Source of the DNA: Chamaecrista fasciculata
Lineage: Eukaryota; Streptophyta; Magnoliopsida; Fabales; Fabaceae
Assembly: GCA_003254925.1 (NCBI GenBank)
Contig: QANZ01007334.1
Coordinates: 90,846-154,845 of the forward strand
Direction of reading: 5' to 3'
Length of the DNA stretch: 64,000 nucleotides
Shown: piece after piece, positions 1 to 12,230 of the stretch
Layout: each line of letters begins with the position of its first letter
Numbering within the stretch: position 1 is the stretch's first letter
The notes under the pieces: model-generated
Told to the model about the DNA's origin: nothing
What the model saw: only the letters and a program-made list of their open reading frames with translations
Database searches by the model: none
Translations under genes and position numbers: made by a program

Positions 1-434
1 TATAGACTAAATTGAAATGTTTGGAAGAGTTTTTGGACACTTTACAATTTTATTTTTAGGATTTGGGACTAAAATGAATGAAGATGATGAAAAGAGGGGG
101 AATTGAAAATAATGGGATAAAAATTGAACTCAGGGACCAATTTGAAGAAGAGATGAAGTGTTTTTTTTTAAATATTAATGCTTATGTGGCAGGAAATACA
201 CATGTGGCGTTTTTTTTTTCAGTTTTCCAACTGCTGATGTGGCACTCAAGGTGCCACGTCAGTAGTTAACAGACACGTCAGCGGCTTCCCAATTGGCAAC
301 TTCATGGAAGGATCAATTTGGCTAACGTTAGCAAAATTCGGGGACCTATTTGTCAATTTCCATAATTCGGGGACCAATCTGTCAGCGAGCCAATAATCCA
401 GGAACCAATTTACTAGTTTACTCAAAAATTGAGT
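1..434. repeat. Right part of a fold-back 'GGGACCAA' repeat, cut by the window edge
   Basis: Short degenerate units with gggacta/gggaccaa words recur here (near 66, 131, 350, 372). A small palindrome 'ctgatgtggcac' / 'gtgccacgtcag' sits at about 233-261. This is the composition of the fold-back elements found throughout the window. The left part lies outside, so ends and target duplication cannot be judged. I see no coding capacity. Confidence 0.5.
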
Positions 435-777
435 AATGATATTGTCAACAGAAATACAAAATAAGTCCTAGAACACTTTTGTTTATCATTGGATTAAACT
501 CTTTTATTTGATTCAGAATTTAACTACACTCAAATAAAACTTGTTCCACACGTACTAACTCGTTAATTCAAATATGCAAAACGACAACAAACTGGTCAGT
601 TTAGTGTGTGTAATTTGGTCTTCCACAACGTATATAACTATACAATTCCCTAAATACCATATTTGTTTCTTATAATTAATATTTCTCTAATGACTGGACT
701 CGAAAGCTAAATAAACTTGTTCATAACTTCATATATCCATGCTGACCTTGCAAAATTATGAACCTTTGAAAAGAAAA

Positions 778-1054
778 GGTCAAAACCTCAAATGGGTCCT
801 AAATGTATGGAGTAAATTTCAAATTGGTCTTATATGTTTCCATAAGTTTTTAAATTGGTTTCATAATAATCATATATTTCTCATTTCAAGTTCCAAAGTG
901 ACGAGCTTAAAACTATGTATTAACTTTTGAATAGTTTTTTTTTCTTCCTAGTTGAGAATATTAGCAAATGAAATTATAGAAACATGTAAGACGCAAAGTT
1001 GAGGCCAATTTGAGATCTATCCTATACATTTGGGGCCAATTTGAGGTTTTGACC
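778..1054. mobile_element. Fold-back MITE-like element (277 bp)
   Basis: The left end ggtcaaaacctcaaatgg is mirrored by ccaatttgaggttttgacc at the right end. Between them are 'aattggtctt' and 'gaggccaattt' units in opposite orientation. No clean target duplication is visible, so the Mutator-like assignment rests on resemblance to better-bounded copies in the window. It lies about 750 bp upstream of the protease pseudogene at 1798. Confidence 0.5.
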
Positions 1055-1174
1055 ATAGAGAAAAGATGCAAACTTCTGATGGCCCATTAATGCACGCAGA
1101 AGTTAGGAGTTGCTCTGAAAAGTAATTTGTCGTTATAATGAATACTAAAGATTAATATTTCCAATATATAAATA

Positions 1175-1702
1175 GGCAAAAGTACCCGTTTTGTTCCCAA
1201 ACTTTACACCTGCTGTCAATTTCATCCCCAATCTTTTTTTGTTGTCAATTTCGTCCCTAACCTTTACACATGCTGTCAATTTTGTCCCCAATCTTTTTTT
1301 GCTGTCAATTTCATCCCTAATTATTCACATTTTGGTCAATTTTATCCTTTTCTCTTACTTTAGCCAAATATTGACGACAAAATCTATGTGGCTAACGATC
1401 TATAATGAAAAATTGATAGAAAAAGAAACTCATATCCTAACTTATATTAAAAAATATGATGCAGTCTGTCGTTAATTTATTAAAAGAATTTAGTCAAAGG
1501 ATAAAATTGACGAAAATGTGAAAGATCAGGGACGAAATTGATTGTTGATGTAAGGTTTAGGGATGAAATTGCCAGCAAAAAAAGATTGGGGATGAAATTG
1601 ATAGTTAGTGTTAAGTTTGGGGACGAAATTGACAGCAAAAAAAGATTGGAGACGAAATTGACAGTTGATGTAAGGTTTGGGGACGAAATTAATACTTTTG
1701 CC
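1175..1702. mobile_element. Mutator-like fold-back element inserted at a TATA box
   Basis: The ends are ggcaaaagta and tacttttgcc. Each arm repeats a unit resembling 'gtcaatttcatccccaatc', inverted in the right arm. The element is flanked by identical tatataaata copies at 1165-1174 and 1703-1712, a 9-10 bp target duplication as made by Mutator-like transposases. The duplicated target is the likely TATA box of the adjacent protease pseudogene. Apparent open frames inside are by-products of the repeat units. Confidence 0.75.
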
Positions 1703-1712
1703 TATATAAATA
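1703..1712 (+). promoter_or_regulatory. TATA box of the first protease copy (duplicated by insertion)
   Basis: tatataaata lies 86 bp before the ATG at 1798. It is followed by tgatatctcaaa(c/t)att.ttggac, which also follows the TATA box of the other array members. An identical copy at 1165-1174 lies across the inserted fold-back element. Confidence 0.6.
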
Positions 1713-1797
1713 TGATATCTCAAACATTCTTGGACACCAAATCACTAACAAATTATACCTCAAGTGTATGTTTTCCATTACATATTGTTACAACACC

Positions 1798-3531
<1,734 letters not shown>

Positions 3532-3732
3532 ATGTCAAACTTATAGCAATGCTACTTTCCTTTTAAGCTTATGTTTCTTCTCTTAGTGGAGTTTTATATG
3601 CATGGATCATACTTAATGTACTTATCAGTTAAAAAGAAATGAAATATACTTGTCACCGCTATGTTATTTGTTGTATAGAAAGCTTAAAGCAGTAATTATC
3701 AGCAAAAACAACTTTATTTTCTTAGTTAATAG

Positions 3733-4215
3733 CAAGGTTATCAAAACCGGACCGGCCATTGAACCGGCCGAAGGAGGGGTTCAAGGTTCAATGGTTCAAC
3801 CGGGGTCCAACCGGGGTCGGACCGTTGATAAATAAATAAATTAAAAATAATAAAAAAACCTATATATGATAAAATTTTAATTCAAATATTCATAATTAGG
3901 TTACAAAATACAATTATAACATTAATATATTAATACAATTTTCATAAATTAACATGAATTAATATAGGGATAATCAATTTTCATAATGTTCAACAATATA
4001 ATATCATCAAGTGACATTTTATGATCACTTTCTCTATCAAATTTTGGTTCATAATCAACATTCTCTAATATTTGACCCATAATTATAAAAAAAGACCAAA
4101 AAAATCAAAAAAATCAAAAAAGGACCAGGACCGGTTCAACCGGTTCAGGCCGGTTCTCTGCCTGGCCGGTTATTAAACCGACTCGGACCGGTCCGGTCCG
4201 GTTTTAATAACTATG
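3733..4215. mobile_element. hAT-type MITE with CCGG-rich ends (483 bp)
   Basis: The terminal inverted repeats are caaggttatcaaaaccgga at the left and the complement of ccggttttaataactatg at the right. An identical 8-bp duplication gttaatag lies at 3725-3732 and 4216-4223, diagnostic of hAT-type transposition. Both ends are rich in 'ccggttcaaccgg' words and the core is AT-rich. The equivalent flank after the intact gene at 41983 reads 'gctaatagtaaagcatatg' near 43283, a related empty site. No transposase is present, so it is non-autonomous. Confidence 0.85.
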
Positions 4216-5225
4216 GTTAATAGTAAAGCATATGGGACAACTAATGCAACACCTTGATTGTGATATTGGATATTTGGGATATTTCAGGTACCAATTGGAT
4301 ATCAGATAGGATATGGATATGGAAATTAATTTTTCGGATACGGATAGGGTATAGATATTAGAAAGAATGAACGGATACGGATAATGACAAAACCACCGAG
4401 TACTCTATTCGTTGTCAATAACTAACTTGATGTCCCTTCCAATTTAAGGTGATAATGTTGTCTTAATCTGTCATTCTTTTCTCAAGTTGAAAGAAAAAGA
4501 ATGACCACTTGTGAAATGTGGCAAAAACAAAAGTGGATATGTTATATTTATGTATCACTAAGATATGCATGTTTTTAGATTATTATTATTATGAATTATA
4601 TATTAATCTATATTTTCCATCCTCTGTATATAGATTGTTGATGGGCATTGGCAACGAATAATGTTTTAGAAGCCATATCTTACATTAATAATGATGTTAG
4701 TTATCCTCTTGTTATCACCCCAATACTTGATAATTAATACAAGAAACTAGAAGAACTCATATGAGAAGCTAGATGAGGATATGTAACATCCATTTATTCA
4801 CTTGTTCTCTTGATAAATCAAAATGAATGTATTAGAGAGGATGATTTCCCCTACAATGAAATAGTCAATCATACAATCCTAATAGAATGGTAAATAATAT
4901 TTTAAATTTAATAGTTGTATTCACGTTCATCTACTTATTTCGAGTGTTTTTATGTGTTAAAAAGTTTTTGTATATATTTTATATTACAACTTCATTTCAA
5001 AGTTGAGATGATTAGGTCTTGGCAATACAAAGGGAGATGTTACAGGAGTAGTCACTCATTGCTAAGATAGTTGTCAATGAAAATTCTATTGTAGGATAAT
5101 GTCCAAATTGACAATTAATGTTTTTCTATCATAACTGTATAAGACCATTTGTAACTCTCCCAATGTCCAACTTGTTGGAAAACAATCTCCAAACTGAATT
5201 TAATAGTATATTAGACCTTGAGAAA
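4216..5225. other. AT-rich intergenic DNA with a 'GGATATGGATA' repeat fragment
   Basis: 4216-4262 continues the 3' flank shared with the gene at 41983 (taatagtaaagcatatg, caacaccttgattg). About 4262-4425 is rich in 'ggatat' words and ends near 'gttgtcaataac', resembling the hAT-type element at 56989-57633, so it is probably an old fragment of that family. I see no gene in the remainder. Confidence 0.5.
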
Positions 5226-5690
5226 TTTTTTTGGTTGGCTAAGTGAGTTTTTTTATCTTAATTGTACTGAAAGAAACAATATTTACTTTTATAAATCTAT
5301 GATTTTTAGACGTAGTAAAAAAAATCATATTACTAGTTTAGAGGATGAAAATGATTTAATCACCTTTAATAATTCTTATATTAAAAATATTATATTAAAC
5401 TATTTTATAAGAAGCTACACTAAAAGGTGTTATATGTTCTAAACTTTTTTTCTCTACCCTCCTTTATCGTGAGGAAATTGGAAACATTGTATTGGGCCTT
5501 AATCCTTATAAAGCACATAATTTTGATGGTTTACATGACCTTTTTACCCAAAAAAAAAAACAATACTTGGATCATGTAAACACTTGGAGTAAAAGAAGAC
5601 TGTTGTAATATAATTAAACAAGTGTAAAGAACATACTATATTTCGGATCGTTTTCTTTGGGGAAACATAGCTATCCAATTATATATTTTA

Positions 5691-6018
5691 GGCTTAAGTG
5701 CACTTTTGGTTCCCTAACTTTCGCAAAGGTCTCAATTTGGTCCCCTAACTTTTTTGTTGCAATTTTGGTCCCCTAACTTTGAAAACGTCTCACCGTTGGT
5801 CCCCTAACTTTCGCAAAAGTCTCAATTTTAATCCCCTAACTTGGGGACCAATGGTGAGACATTTTCAAAAGTTAGGGGACCAAAATTGCAACAAAAAAAG
5901 TTTGGGGACCAAACTGAGACTTTGGCGAATGTTAGGGGACCAAAATTGCAACAAAAAACGTTAGGAGACCAAACCGAGACCTTTGCGAAAGTTAGGGGAC
6001 CAAAACTGCATTTGAGCC
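5691..6018. mobile_element. Mutator-like fold-back element (328 bp) with 9-bp target duplication
   Basis: It starts ggcttaagtgcacttttgg, ends gcatttgagcc, and is filled with 'ttggtcccctaactt' units that invert at mid-element. The duplication tatatttta is identical at 5682-5690 and 6019-6027. The paralogous block at about 16660-16700 carries the uninterrupted text 'attatatattttatgatat', an empty site confirming both boundaries. Confidence 0.85.
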
Positions 6019-6100
6019 TATATTTTATGATATAAATTTAATTTTTAGACAAGTGTAAAGAACCTTTAATCCATTTATTAAATACTGATATAATATAATT

Positions 6101-6499
6101 GGTCAAAGTGGAAATTTGTTCTTATATCTTTTGTTGAGTTTCCAATTTGATCCTATATCATTTTTAATTGCACTTTTGGTCTCATATCTTTGCAAAAGGT
6201 CCCAATTCGCTCCCATATCTTTTGGTCAATTTGCAATATTAGTCTCATATCTTTGAAAAAGGATCAATAGTAAGTTCATCCTTTTGCAAAGAAATGGGAC
6301 CGCATCTGCACCTGATTCAAAGATATAGGACCAAATCTGCAATTGACTCAAAAATATGAGACCAAATCTGCAACAAAAAAAGATATGGGACCAAATTAAG
6401 AACTGAGCCAAATATATGGGACCAAAAGTGCAACAAAAAAAATAGGAGATCAAATTGAGAACTGAACAAAATATATGAGACCAAATTCACACTTTAATC
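6101..6499. mobile_element. Mutator-like fold-back element (399 bp) with 9-bp target duplication
   Basis: The ends ggtcaaagtggaaatttg and caaattcacactttaatc form an imperfect inverted repeat around 'ggtctcatatcttt' units. aatataatt is duplicated at 6092-6100 and 6500-6508. The paralogous empty site 'gatataatataattaaa' is intact at about 23583-23600. Confidence 0.82.
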
Positions 6500-7921
6500 A
6501 ATATAATTAAACAATTAAAAAAGTACTCACTAAATTCAATTAATAATTAAATATGTCATTTGAGTAGTTAATATTCAAATTAATGAAACGAATCAAAATT
6601 CTATAAATGATTTATTTCTCATAATACAAATTTTAGTACAATATAAGTAAGGGAGTTCAAATCCAAAATCATTTGATCTTAACTAAAGACATCCGATTCA
6701 AACCGATAAAAGCTTATCAAAATAATCAAAGTTGACCATTTTATTGGATTGATGGAATGAAAGTTTCTGAAAATTAATCAAATCAAATTTTGGATACCTT
6801 TTGCAAACATATGAGACCAATTCTGCAACCTGACCTATAGCCTATAGATATGAGATCAAAATAGTAACATGGGACCAAGTTGAGACCTAAGCAAAAAATA
6901 TGAGACTAAAACTACAACAAAAAAATTTATGAGACTAAATAGAGATTAGAGCAAAAGTCATGGGACTAAAAGTGCACTATGCCTAAATCATATTATATAA
7001 AAAAAAATTAAACTAACAATATGATTTCTAAAAGGTTAAACGAGTTGATAATGCGATCGCCGAAAGATTGAAATGCATAATTTAGTCTCTAATAAAAGAT
7101 AAAAAAAAAAAAACAAAATTGTATACCAATTTCATCTTTTAAGACTAAAGAGTATATCATGTCAATTTTTAAGAACTAAATTATATATTTTAATCTTTCA
7201 ATGATCAAATTATCAAATTCATAATCTTTCACGGACCGAATTGTTGATTTATTCTAAAAAAATAATATAGGTTTGAAAAAATGCGTCTCTGTTACGTATG
7301 TGGCAGGAATACGACGAGCAATTTGGCGTGCAGGTGCTTCATCCTTAAATTAACATATATATGATAGACGACAATGAAACAGTCAGTCTCACACTTTCAC
7401 TATGTGCTACTTTGGATTTTACACTTGTACAACAACTATTCTGAATACAATCTTTTTGTTTCCATTTTTTTTCTATTCATACTTCATTGAAACTATAATT
7501 TGTAATGTTCTGACCCAAATTTGAATATGGTTGTGATGGGAGAAATTGAAACTATAATTTCACTAAAAAATACAAAACAAATTAAAACAACCCTGTAATT
7601 AAGTGCTAAATTTATAATTTCTCACTAGCTAGCTGATGCAGTACTTTTGAATATGTTTTCGTTCATTCATGCTGGCCATTGAAATTCTGAAACCTCTTCT
7701 TTATAATTAAGGAACAAAAAAAGACGTAAACTTTCGAAAACCCCATAATGCACGCAGTTGGAGTTCCTCTGAAATGAAATTTGTCCACAATGCATACTAA
7801 TTTGTCTTTCTCTACGGATATTCTCAGATACGTAGAAGATAGAGGTGTTTTATGCTTCTACACCTTATAATCTATTACTTCACAACACAACATGCTTGGA
7901 TATATATGTATTCGAATTTCC

Positions 7922-7930
7922 TATATATAT
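7922..7930 (+). promoter_or_regulatory. TATA box, protease locus at 8034/8899
   Basis: tatatatat lies about 110 bp before the ATG at 8034 and is followed by the array-wide motif gatatcccaaatattattggacacc. It serves the copy at 8034. The copy at 8899 has only 11 bases between the N and its ATG, so if the two are one locus this is the promoter of the intact gene too. Confidence 0.6.
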
Positions 7931-8033
7931 GATATCCCAAATATTATTGGACACCAACAAACCATCTTACTTTCTCATATTTCGCTAACCAATCTCAAGT
8001 ATTTTATTTTCCATTCCATATTGTCACAACAAT

Positions 8034-8886
8034 ATGGCTTCCAGAATTCAATTCCATCACAATATTTCATTGGCTTTGGTTTTGCTTATGGGATTCTTGG
8101 CCTTTGAAGTCACATCTCGCACTCTCCAAGACTTTTCTATGCAAGAGAGGCATCAGCAATGGATGGCTCAATATGGCAAAACTTACAAAGACCCTCAAGA
8201 GATGGAGAAGCGTTTCAACATATTTAAGCAAAATGTGGAATACATTGATTCCTTCAACAATGATGGAACTAAATCCTACAAGCTAGCTATCAATGAATTT
8301 GCAGATCTCACCAACAACGAGTTCACATCTTCTAGAAACAGATTCAAGGGCCATATGTGCTCCTCAATCAAAAAGACTCCCACTTTCAAATATGAGAATG
8401 TCACTGTCATTCCTTCCTCTATTGATTGGAGACAGAAAGGTGCTGTCACACCCATCAAGAACCAAGGCCAATGTGGTATGTGCTTTACTAAATTAAATTC
8501 CTCAAAACTAAACAATCCAAGATTCAATCTTTCTCTAACTTTTCTTTGTTTTTCTTTATATAAATTGTAGGATGTTGCTGGGCTTTTTCTGCAGTTGCTG
8601 CAACAGAAGGAATCACTCAGATAAGCACAGGGAAATTGATATCTCTATCAGAACAAGAGCTTGTTGACTGTGACACAAATGGTGTGGACCAAGGCTGTGA
8701 AGGGGGTCTAATGGACGACGCCTTCAAATTCATCATTCAAAACCATGGTCTCACCACAGAATCCAAGTACCCCTACCAAGGCACTGATGGAACCTGCAAC
8801 AAAAAAGCAGAAGGCAATAGTGCAGCAAACATCAAGGGGTATGAGGATGTGCCTGCAAACAGTGAGGAAGCATTGCAAAAATCTGT
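8034..8886 (+). pseudogene. 5' part of a SAG39-like cysteine protease gene, ending at an assembly join
   Basis: Exon 1 is 8034-8475 (442 nt), the intron 8476-8570 (GT-AG, 95 bp), and exon 2 runs from 8571 until a single N at 8887. It encodes signal peptide, ERFNIN prodomain, GCCWAF active-site motif and text through NSEEALQKS. The His and Asn of the catalytic triad are missing. There is no decay inside the fragment: it stops only at the N. It matches 8888-9751 over 864 bp with no indel and about four base differences (one Val/Ala). I read it as the other end of an unmerged contig overlap, possibly the second allele, and not a separate truncated gene. A genuine tandem partial duplication is the alternative. 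Confidence 0.8.
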
Positions 8887-8887
8887 N
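8887..8887. other. Single-N assembly join
   Basis: The base 'n' separates gcattgcaaaaatctgt from gtcacaacaatatgg. The 864 bp ending immediately before it repeat as the 864 bp beginning immediately after it, so the duplication limits coincide exactly with this join. Confidence 0.9.
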
Positions 8888-8898
8888 GTCACAACAAT

Positions 8899-10025
8899 AT
8901 GGCTTCCAGAATTCAATTCCATCACAATATTTCATTGGCTTTGGTTTTGCTTATGGGATTCTTGGCCTTTGAAGCCACATCTCGCACTCTCCAAGACTTT
9001 TCTATGCAAGAGAGGCATCAGCAATGGATGGCTCAATATGGCAAAACTTACAAAGACCCTCAAGAGATGGAGAAGCGTTTCAACATATTTAAGCAAAATG
9101 TGGAATACATTGATTCCTTCAACAATGATGGAACTAAATCCTACAAGCTAGCTATCAATGAATTTGCAGATCTCACCAACAACGAGTTCACATCTTCTAG
9201 AAACAGATTCAAGGGTCATATGTGCTCCTCAATCAAAAAGACTCCCACTTTCAAATATGAGAATGTCACTGTCATTCCTTCCTCTATTGATTGGAGACAG
9301 AAAGGTGCTGTCACACCCATCAAGAACCAAGGCCAATGTGGTATGTGCTTTACGAAATTAAATTCCTCAAAACTAAACAATCCAAGATTGAATCTTTCTC
9401 TAACTTTTCTTTGTTTTTCTTTATATAAATTGTAGGATGTTGCTGGGCTTTTTCTGCAGTTGCTGCAACAGAAGGAATCACTCAGATAAGCACAGGGAAA
9501 TTGATATCTCTATCAGAACAAGAGCTTGTTGACTGTGACACAAATGGTGTGGACCAAGGCTGTGAAGGGGGTCTAATGGACGACGCCTTCAAATTCATCA
9601 TTCAAAACCATGGTCTCACCACAGAATCCAAGTACCCCTACCAAGGCACTGATGGAACCTGCAACAAAAAAGCAGAAGGCAATAGTGCAGCAAACATCAA
9701 GGGGTATGAGGATGTGCCTGCAAACAGTGAGGAAGCATTGCAAAAATCTGTGGCTAATCAACCGGTATCAGTGGCCATAGATGCGAGCGGAGCAGATTTT
9801 CAATTTTATTCAAGTGGAATATTCACAGGGTCTTGTGGGACAGAGTTAGATCATGGTGTGACTGCAGTGGGATATGGAGTTAGTGATGGAACTGCATATT
9901 GGTTAGTGAAGAACTCGTGGGGAACAACGTGGGGAGAGGAAGGATACATCAGGATGCAAAGGAATATAGCTGCCAATGAAGGACTGTGTGGCATAGCAAT
10001 GGAGGCTTCTTATCCCACTACATGA
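8899..10025 (+). CDS. Papain-like cysteine protease, SAG39/SAG12-like (intact, 343 aa)
   Basis: Exons 8899-9340 and 9436-10025 are split within a Gly codon, with a 95-bp GT-AG intron. Signal peptide is about residues 1-27. The I29 prodomain contains a perfect ERFNIN spacing (E..R...F..N...I...N in [20 protein letters not shown]) and INEFAD. The mature C1A domain starts near residue 126 ([13 protein letters not shown]). The oxyanion Gln is Q144, the catalytic Cys C150 (GCCWAF), His H287 ([11 protein letters not shown]) and Asn N307 (KNSWG). There is no KDEL tail or granulin domain, so a vacuolar or secreted endopeptidase is expected; relatives act in senescence and programmed cell death. The C-terminus is ASYPTT where other copies have ASYPTA. 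As assembled it has no promoter of its own, the join lying 12 bp upstream; the real promoter is probably the one at 7922. Confidence 0.93.
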
Positions 10026-10140
10026 ATATCAAACTTATAGCAATACTAGTATACTACTTTCCTTTTAAGTTTATGTTTCTGCTCTTGGTGGAGTTGTATA
10101 TATATGCATGGATCATATTTAGTGTACTTATCAATTAAAA

Positions 10141-10214
10141 AGAAATGAAATATACTTGTCACGAGTATGTTATATGTAGAAATGAAATATACTTGTCACG
10201 AGTATGTTATATGT
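10141..10214 (+). repeat. Two-copy tandem repeat, 37 bp, in a protease 3' flank
   Basis: 10141-10177 (agaaatgaaatatacttgtc...) is repeated at 10178-10214. The related flank after the pseudogene ending at 3531 has one copy, so this is a small local duplication in the 3' region of the gene ending at 10025. Confidence 0.85.
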
Positions 10215-11105
10215 TGTATAAAACACTTATTATTAGCTTCAGAGTAATAATTCTGAGTGAAAATGAGTGAAAATGCAACTTTTTGAACATGTTTGGATCT
10301 CTATCAGATTTCGTTATGTGGGGAGTGTTCTTATTGTTACATACAACTATATGTCTAATTGTTTAATGTGGGCAGAGAACTTGGTCCCCATGTATAGAGT
10401 AGTCTAGATTCTTTAGACTTAATGTGATCTGATTTACTTTGAATTTAAATCAGATTTGATATCTTTAATTTAATCTTATTTTAAATTATTTAATATGTTC
10501 ATGAAGATTAAGCTATCTTTTTTATTTCTATATACACCCCGTAAGAATGATGGCCAATAAGGCAAAACTGTCACTTTTTTTTATTTGATCTACTGGCCAC
10601 CACAAAATAGGTACATGAAAGCCCTAAAGATGCAAACCAAAAAGAGACATTATACGGTTGTTAGACATAGACACGATCCGACACGGTGACACGCCCTTAA
10701 AATGAAGTGTCCATGCTTCATAAATGTGTATGCTTTAATGAATAACTTTACTATACCAACAAATGGTTAGTCTAAATGGTAAGCGGTTTGATATTGCTTA
10801 AACAAAGTTCTAGATTCAAGACTTTATAAATGCAACTACTCTTTAAAAGACTCTCCCACTATAGCCAGGTACATAATGAGGGTTGAGTCCGACTTAATTG
10901 GGGAAAATCCTCAAAAATTGGGTCGCAACCAAAAAATAAATAAATAAAGGCAAAAATACATGGAATCCCCACCCCCTAAATTTTCGCCAATGTGTGATTT
11001 ATCTCCCTAAACTTGAAACTTGAAAGTTCTAGCCTCAAACTTCTGCATATGTGCTATGAACCTCTTGCTGTTAAAAGTTAAACAGAAGTGCCATGTCAAA
11101 AAAGA
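10215..11105. other. Intergenic DNA downstream of the protease gene
   Basis: AT-rich with no gene seen. 10960-11096 resembles one arm of a fold-back element ('aaggcaaaaatacatggaatc', 'ctccctaaacttgaaacttg') lacking its opposite arm. Its broken end meets the protease relic at 11106, suggesting a deletion junction there. Confidence 0.45.
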
Positions 11106-11156
11106 AATGGAGGACTGTGTGGCATAGCAATGGAGGCTTCTTATCCCATTGCTTGA
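11106..11156 (+). pseudogene. C-terminal relic of a cysteine protease gene
   Basis: 51 nt encode [16 protein letters not shown] and a stop, matching the last 16 codons of the array members ([16 protein letters not shown]) with two substitutions. Everything 5' of this is missing. The following approximately 440 bp match the 3' flank of the gene at 41983 (catattgggtgtact, gtataaaaagctttctag), so this was a copy of that subtype, removed by a deletion ending just upstream. Confidence 0.85.
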
Positions 11157-11595
11157 ATGTAGAACTAATAACAACATATACTACTTTCGTTTCAAGTTTA
11201 TGCTGTTGGTGGAGCTATATATGTATGTATCACATTGGGTGTACTGATCAATTACAAAGAATGAAATATATTTGTCATGACTATATCATGTATAAAAAGC
11301 TTTCTAGAAAATTATAATCATCAACGAACATGTAACTTTATTTTCTTAACCAACAATAAAACTTTTGTTCATATGTCATGACTCAACTATAACTTGGCTC
11401 TAAATTTGGGACTTTTTTCAGTGGACAACTGTTGCTACACTTTAGTTGTTTGCCCAACCGTTTTGGTCTTCGGAATTGCAATTGCATAGTTAGATTACTT
11501 ACTATTAAACTAAAAAGATATAATTGTTAATAAGAACGCAACTCTATTTTTTAATGCGCAATAAAATAAATGTCTAAACACCATAATTAGCCATA
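11157..11595. repeat. Duplicated 3' flank matching 43110-43557
   Basis: Shared landmarks in order are 'ggagct(at/gt)atatatgtatgtatca', 'gtataaaaagctttctaga', 'ccaaatttgggat/taaatttgggac', 'aactaaaa.gatataattgt' and 'aaacaccat'. Similarity ends at about 11595 here and 43557 there. It is the downstream half of a gene unit whose coding part is reduced to the relic at 11106. Confidence 0.7.
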
Positions 11596-11779
11596 GATTA
11601 GCGCTTCAGCCCTAAACTTAAGGTCCACCTCCCACATCATTGCACATCATATCTGTAAGTCCTTAAATAAGATACTATAGTATCGCAGATTCAAGTTTTG
11701 TCATATCCTCATCACATCCCTCATATAAAGGAGCTCTTGCAGCAGCTAACATGCATAAAAGGCTTGAGCATCGGCATTT

Positions 11780-12225
11780 GGAGGCTTCTCTAGATTTGGT
11801 TGAAAGCTAGGCCCTGTTGCATCCATCACCATTGTCTCATATTGATTGTACTGTCTATGGTAGTCTTCGGTAAACATAGGTTGGTCGTTTACTGCTTGGG
11901 GGACTGTGGACAATGATTCTCTATGAGAAGACCAATGAAATTAATCTGACAAAAACCCATACCGATAAATATGGGTGTTCACCACATTGAGGATATCTAT
12001 CTTCCTATTCTTACACTTTGCACACGAACACCTAATCATCCCCCATCAGTGTATGTTGGCAAAGTACTAGTACAAGCATATTCTTAGAACTCATCAACAC
12101 CCTTCATAAAAACATCATTAAATTCTCGTTGTCTTGGAGCAATTCTATTATACATCCATTGTCTTCTTCCATGTTCATCCATTCTTCGTAATCTATGCCT
12201 ACCAAATTTATTACAATAAGCTATT
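11780..12225 (-). pseudogene. CACTA (En/Spm) transposase-associated domain relic
   Basis: Reading the minus strand downward from about 12190 gives a broken match to the N-terminal domain of CACTA TNP2-type proteins: a 'MDEHGRRQWMYNRIAP' segment, then text like FNDVFMKGVDEF, a VQ(S)V(R)IGR region where the family has a Cys-rich CPCVKCxN motif, and 'THIYRYGF' where the family has HLYxxGF. Frame shifts and stops interrupt it. The C-terminal transposase body is not present. Identification is from recall of the family pattern, not a search. Confidence 0.55.
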
Positions 12226-12230
12226 TGTTA

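Larger units (their letters stand above)
5226..8033. repeat. Duplicated upstream block, copy A (type II promoter unit)
   Basis: Long similarity to 16255-19722 and 23046-24735 and, nearer the gene, to 31027-32334 and 37590-38311. Shared landmarks are 'tttttttatcttaattgta' (about 5249), 'agtgtaaagaac' (5623, 6051), 'taaccgataaaag'-like text (about 6705), a degraded 'gagaccaaa' half-element (6790-6990), 'gttaaacgagttga' (about 7036), and the promoter text ending 'ccatattgtcacaacaatatgg'. Two fold-back elements (5691-6018, 6101-6499) occur only in this copy. Confidence 0.75.

Noticed and set aside
5779-6453. Repetitive open frames (5779-5964, 5841-6035, 6226-6453 minus) resembling a tandem-repeat protein
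   Set aside because: They lie inside the fold-back elements at 5691 and 6101, and the peptide repeats simply reflect the DNA repeats.
8476-8570. Alternative reading that the ORF continues through the intron after NQGQCG
   Set aside because: The read-through tail differs among paralogues and stops early; the GT-AG intron with conserved flanks restores GCCWAF in every copy.
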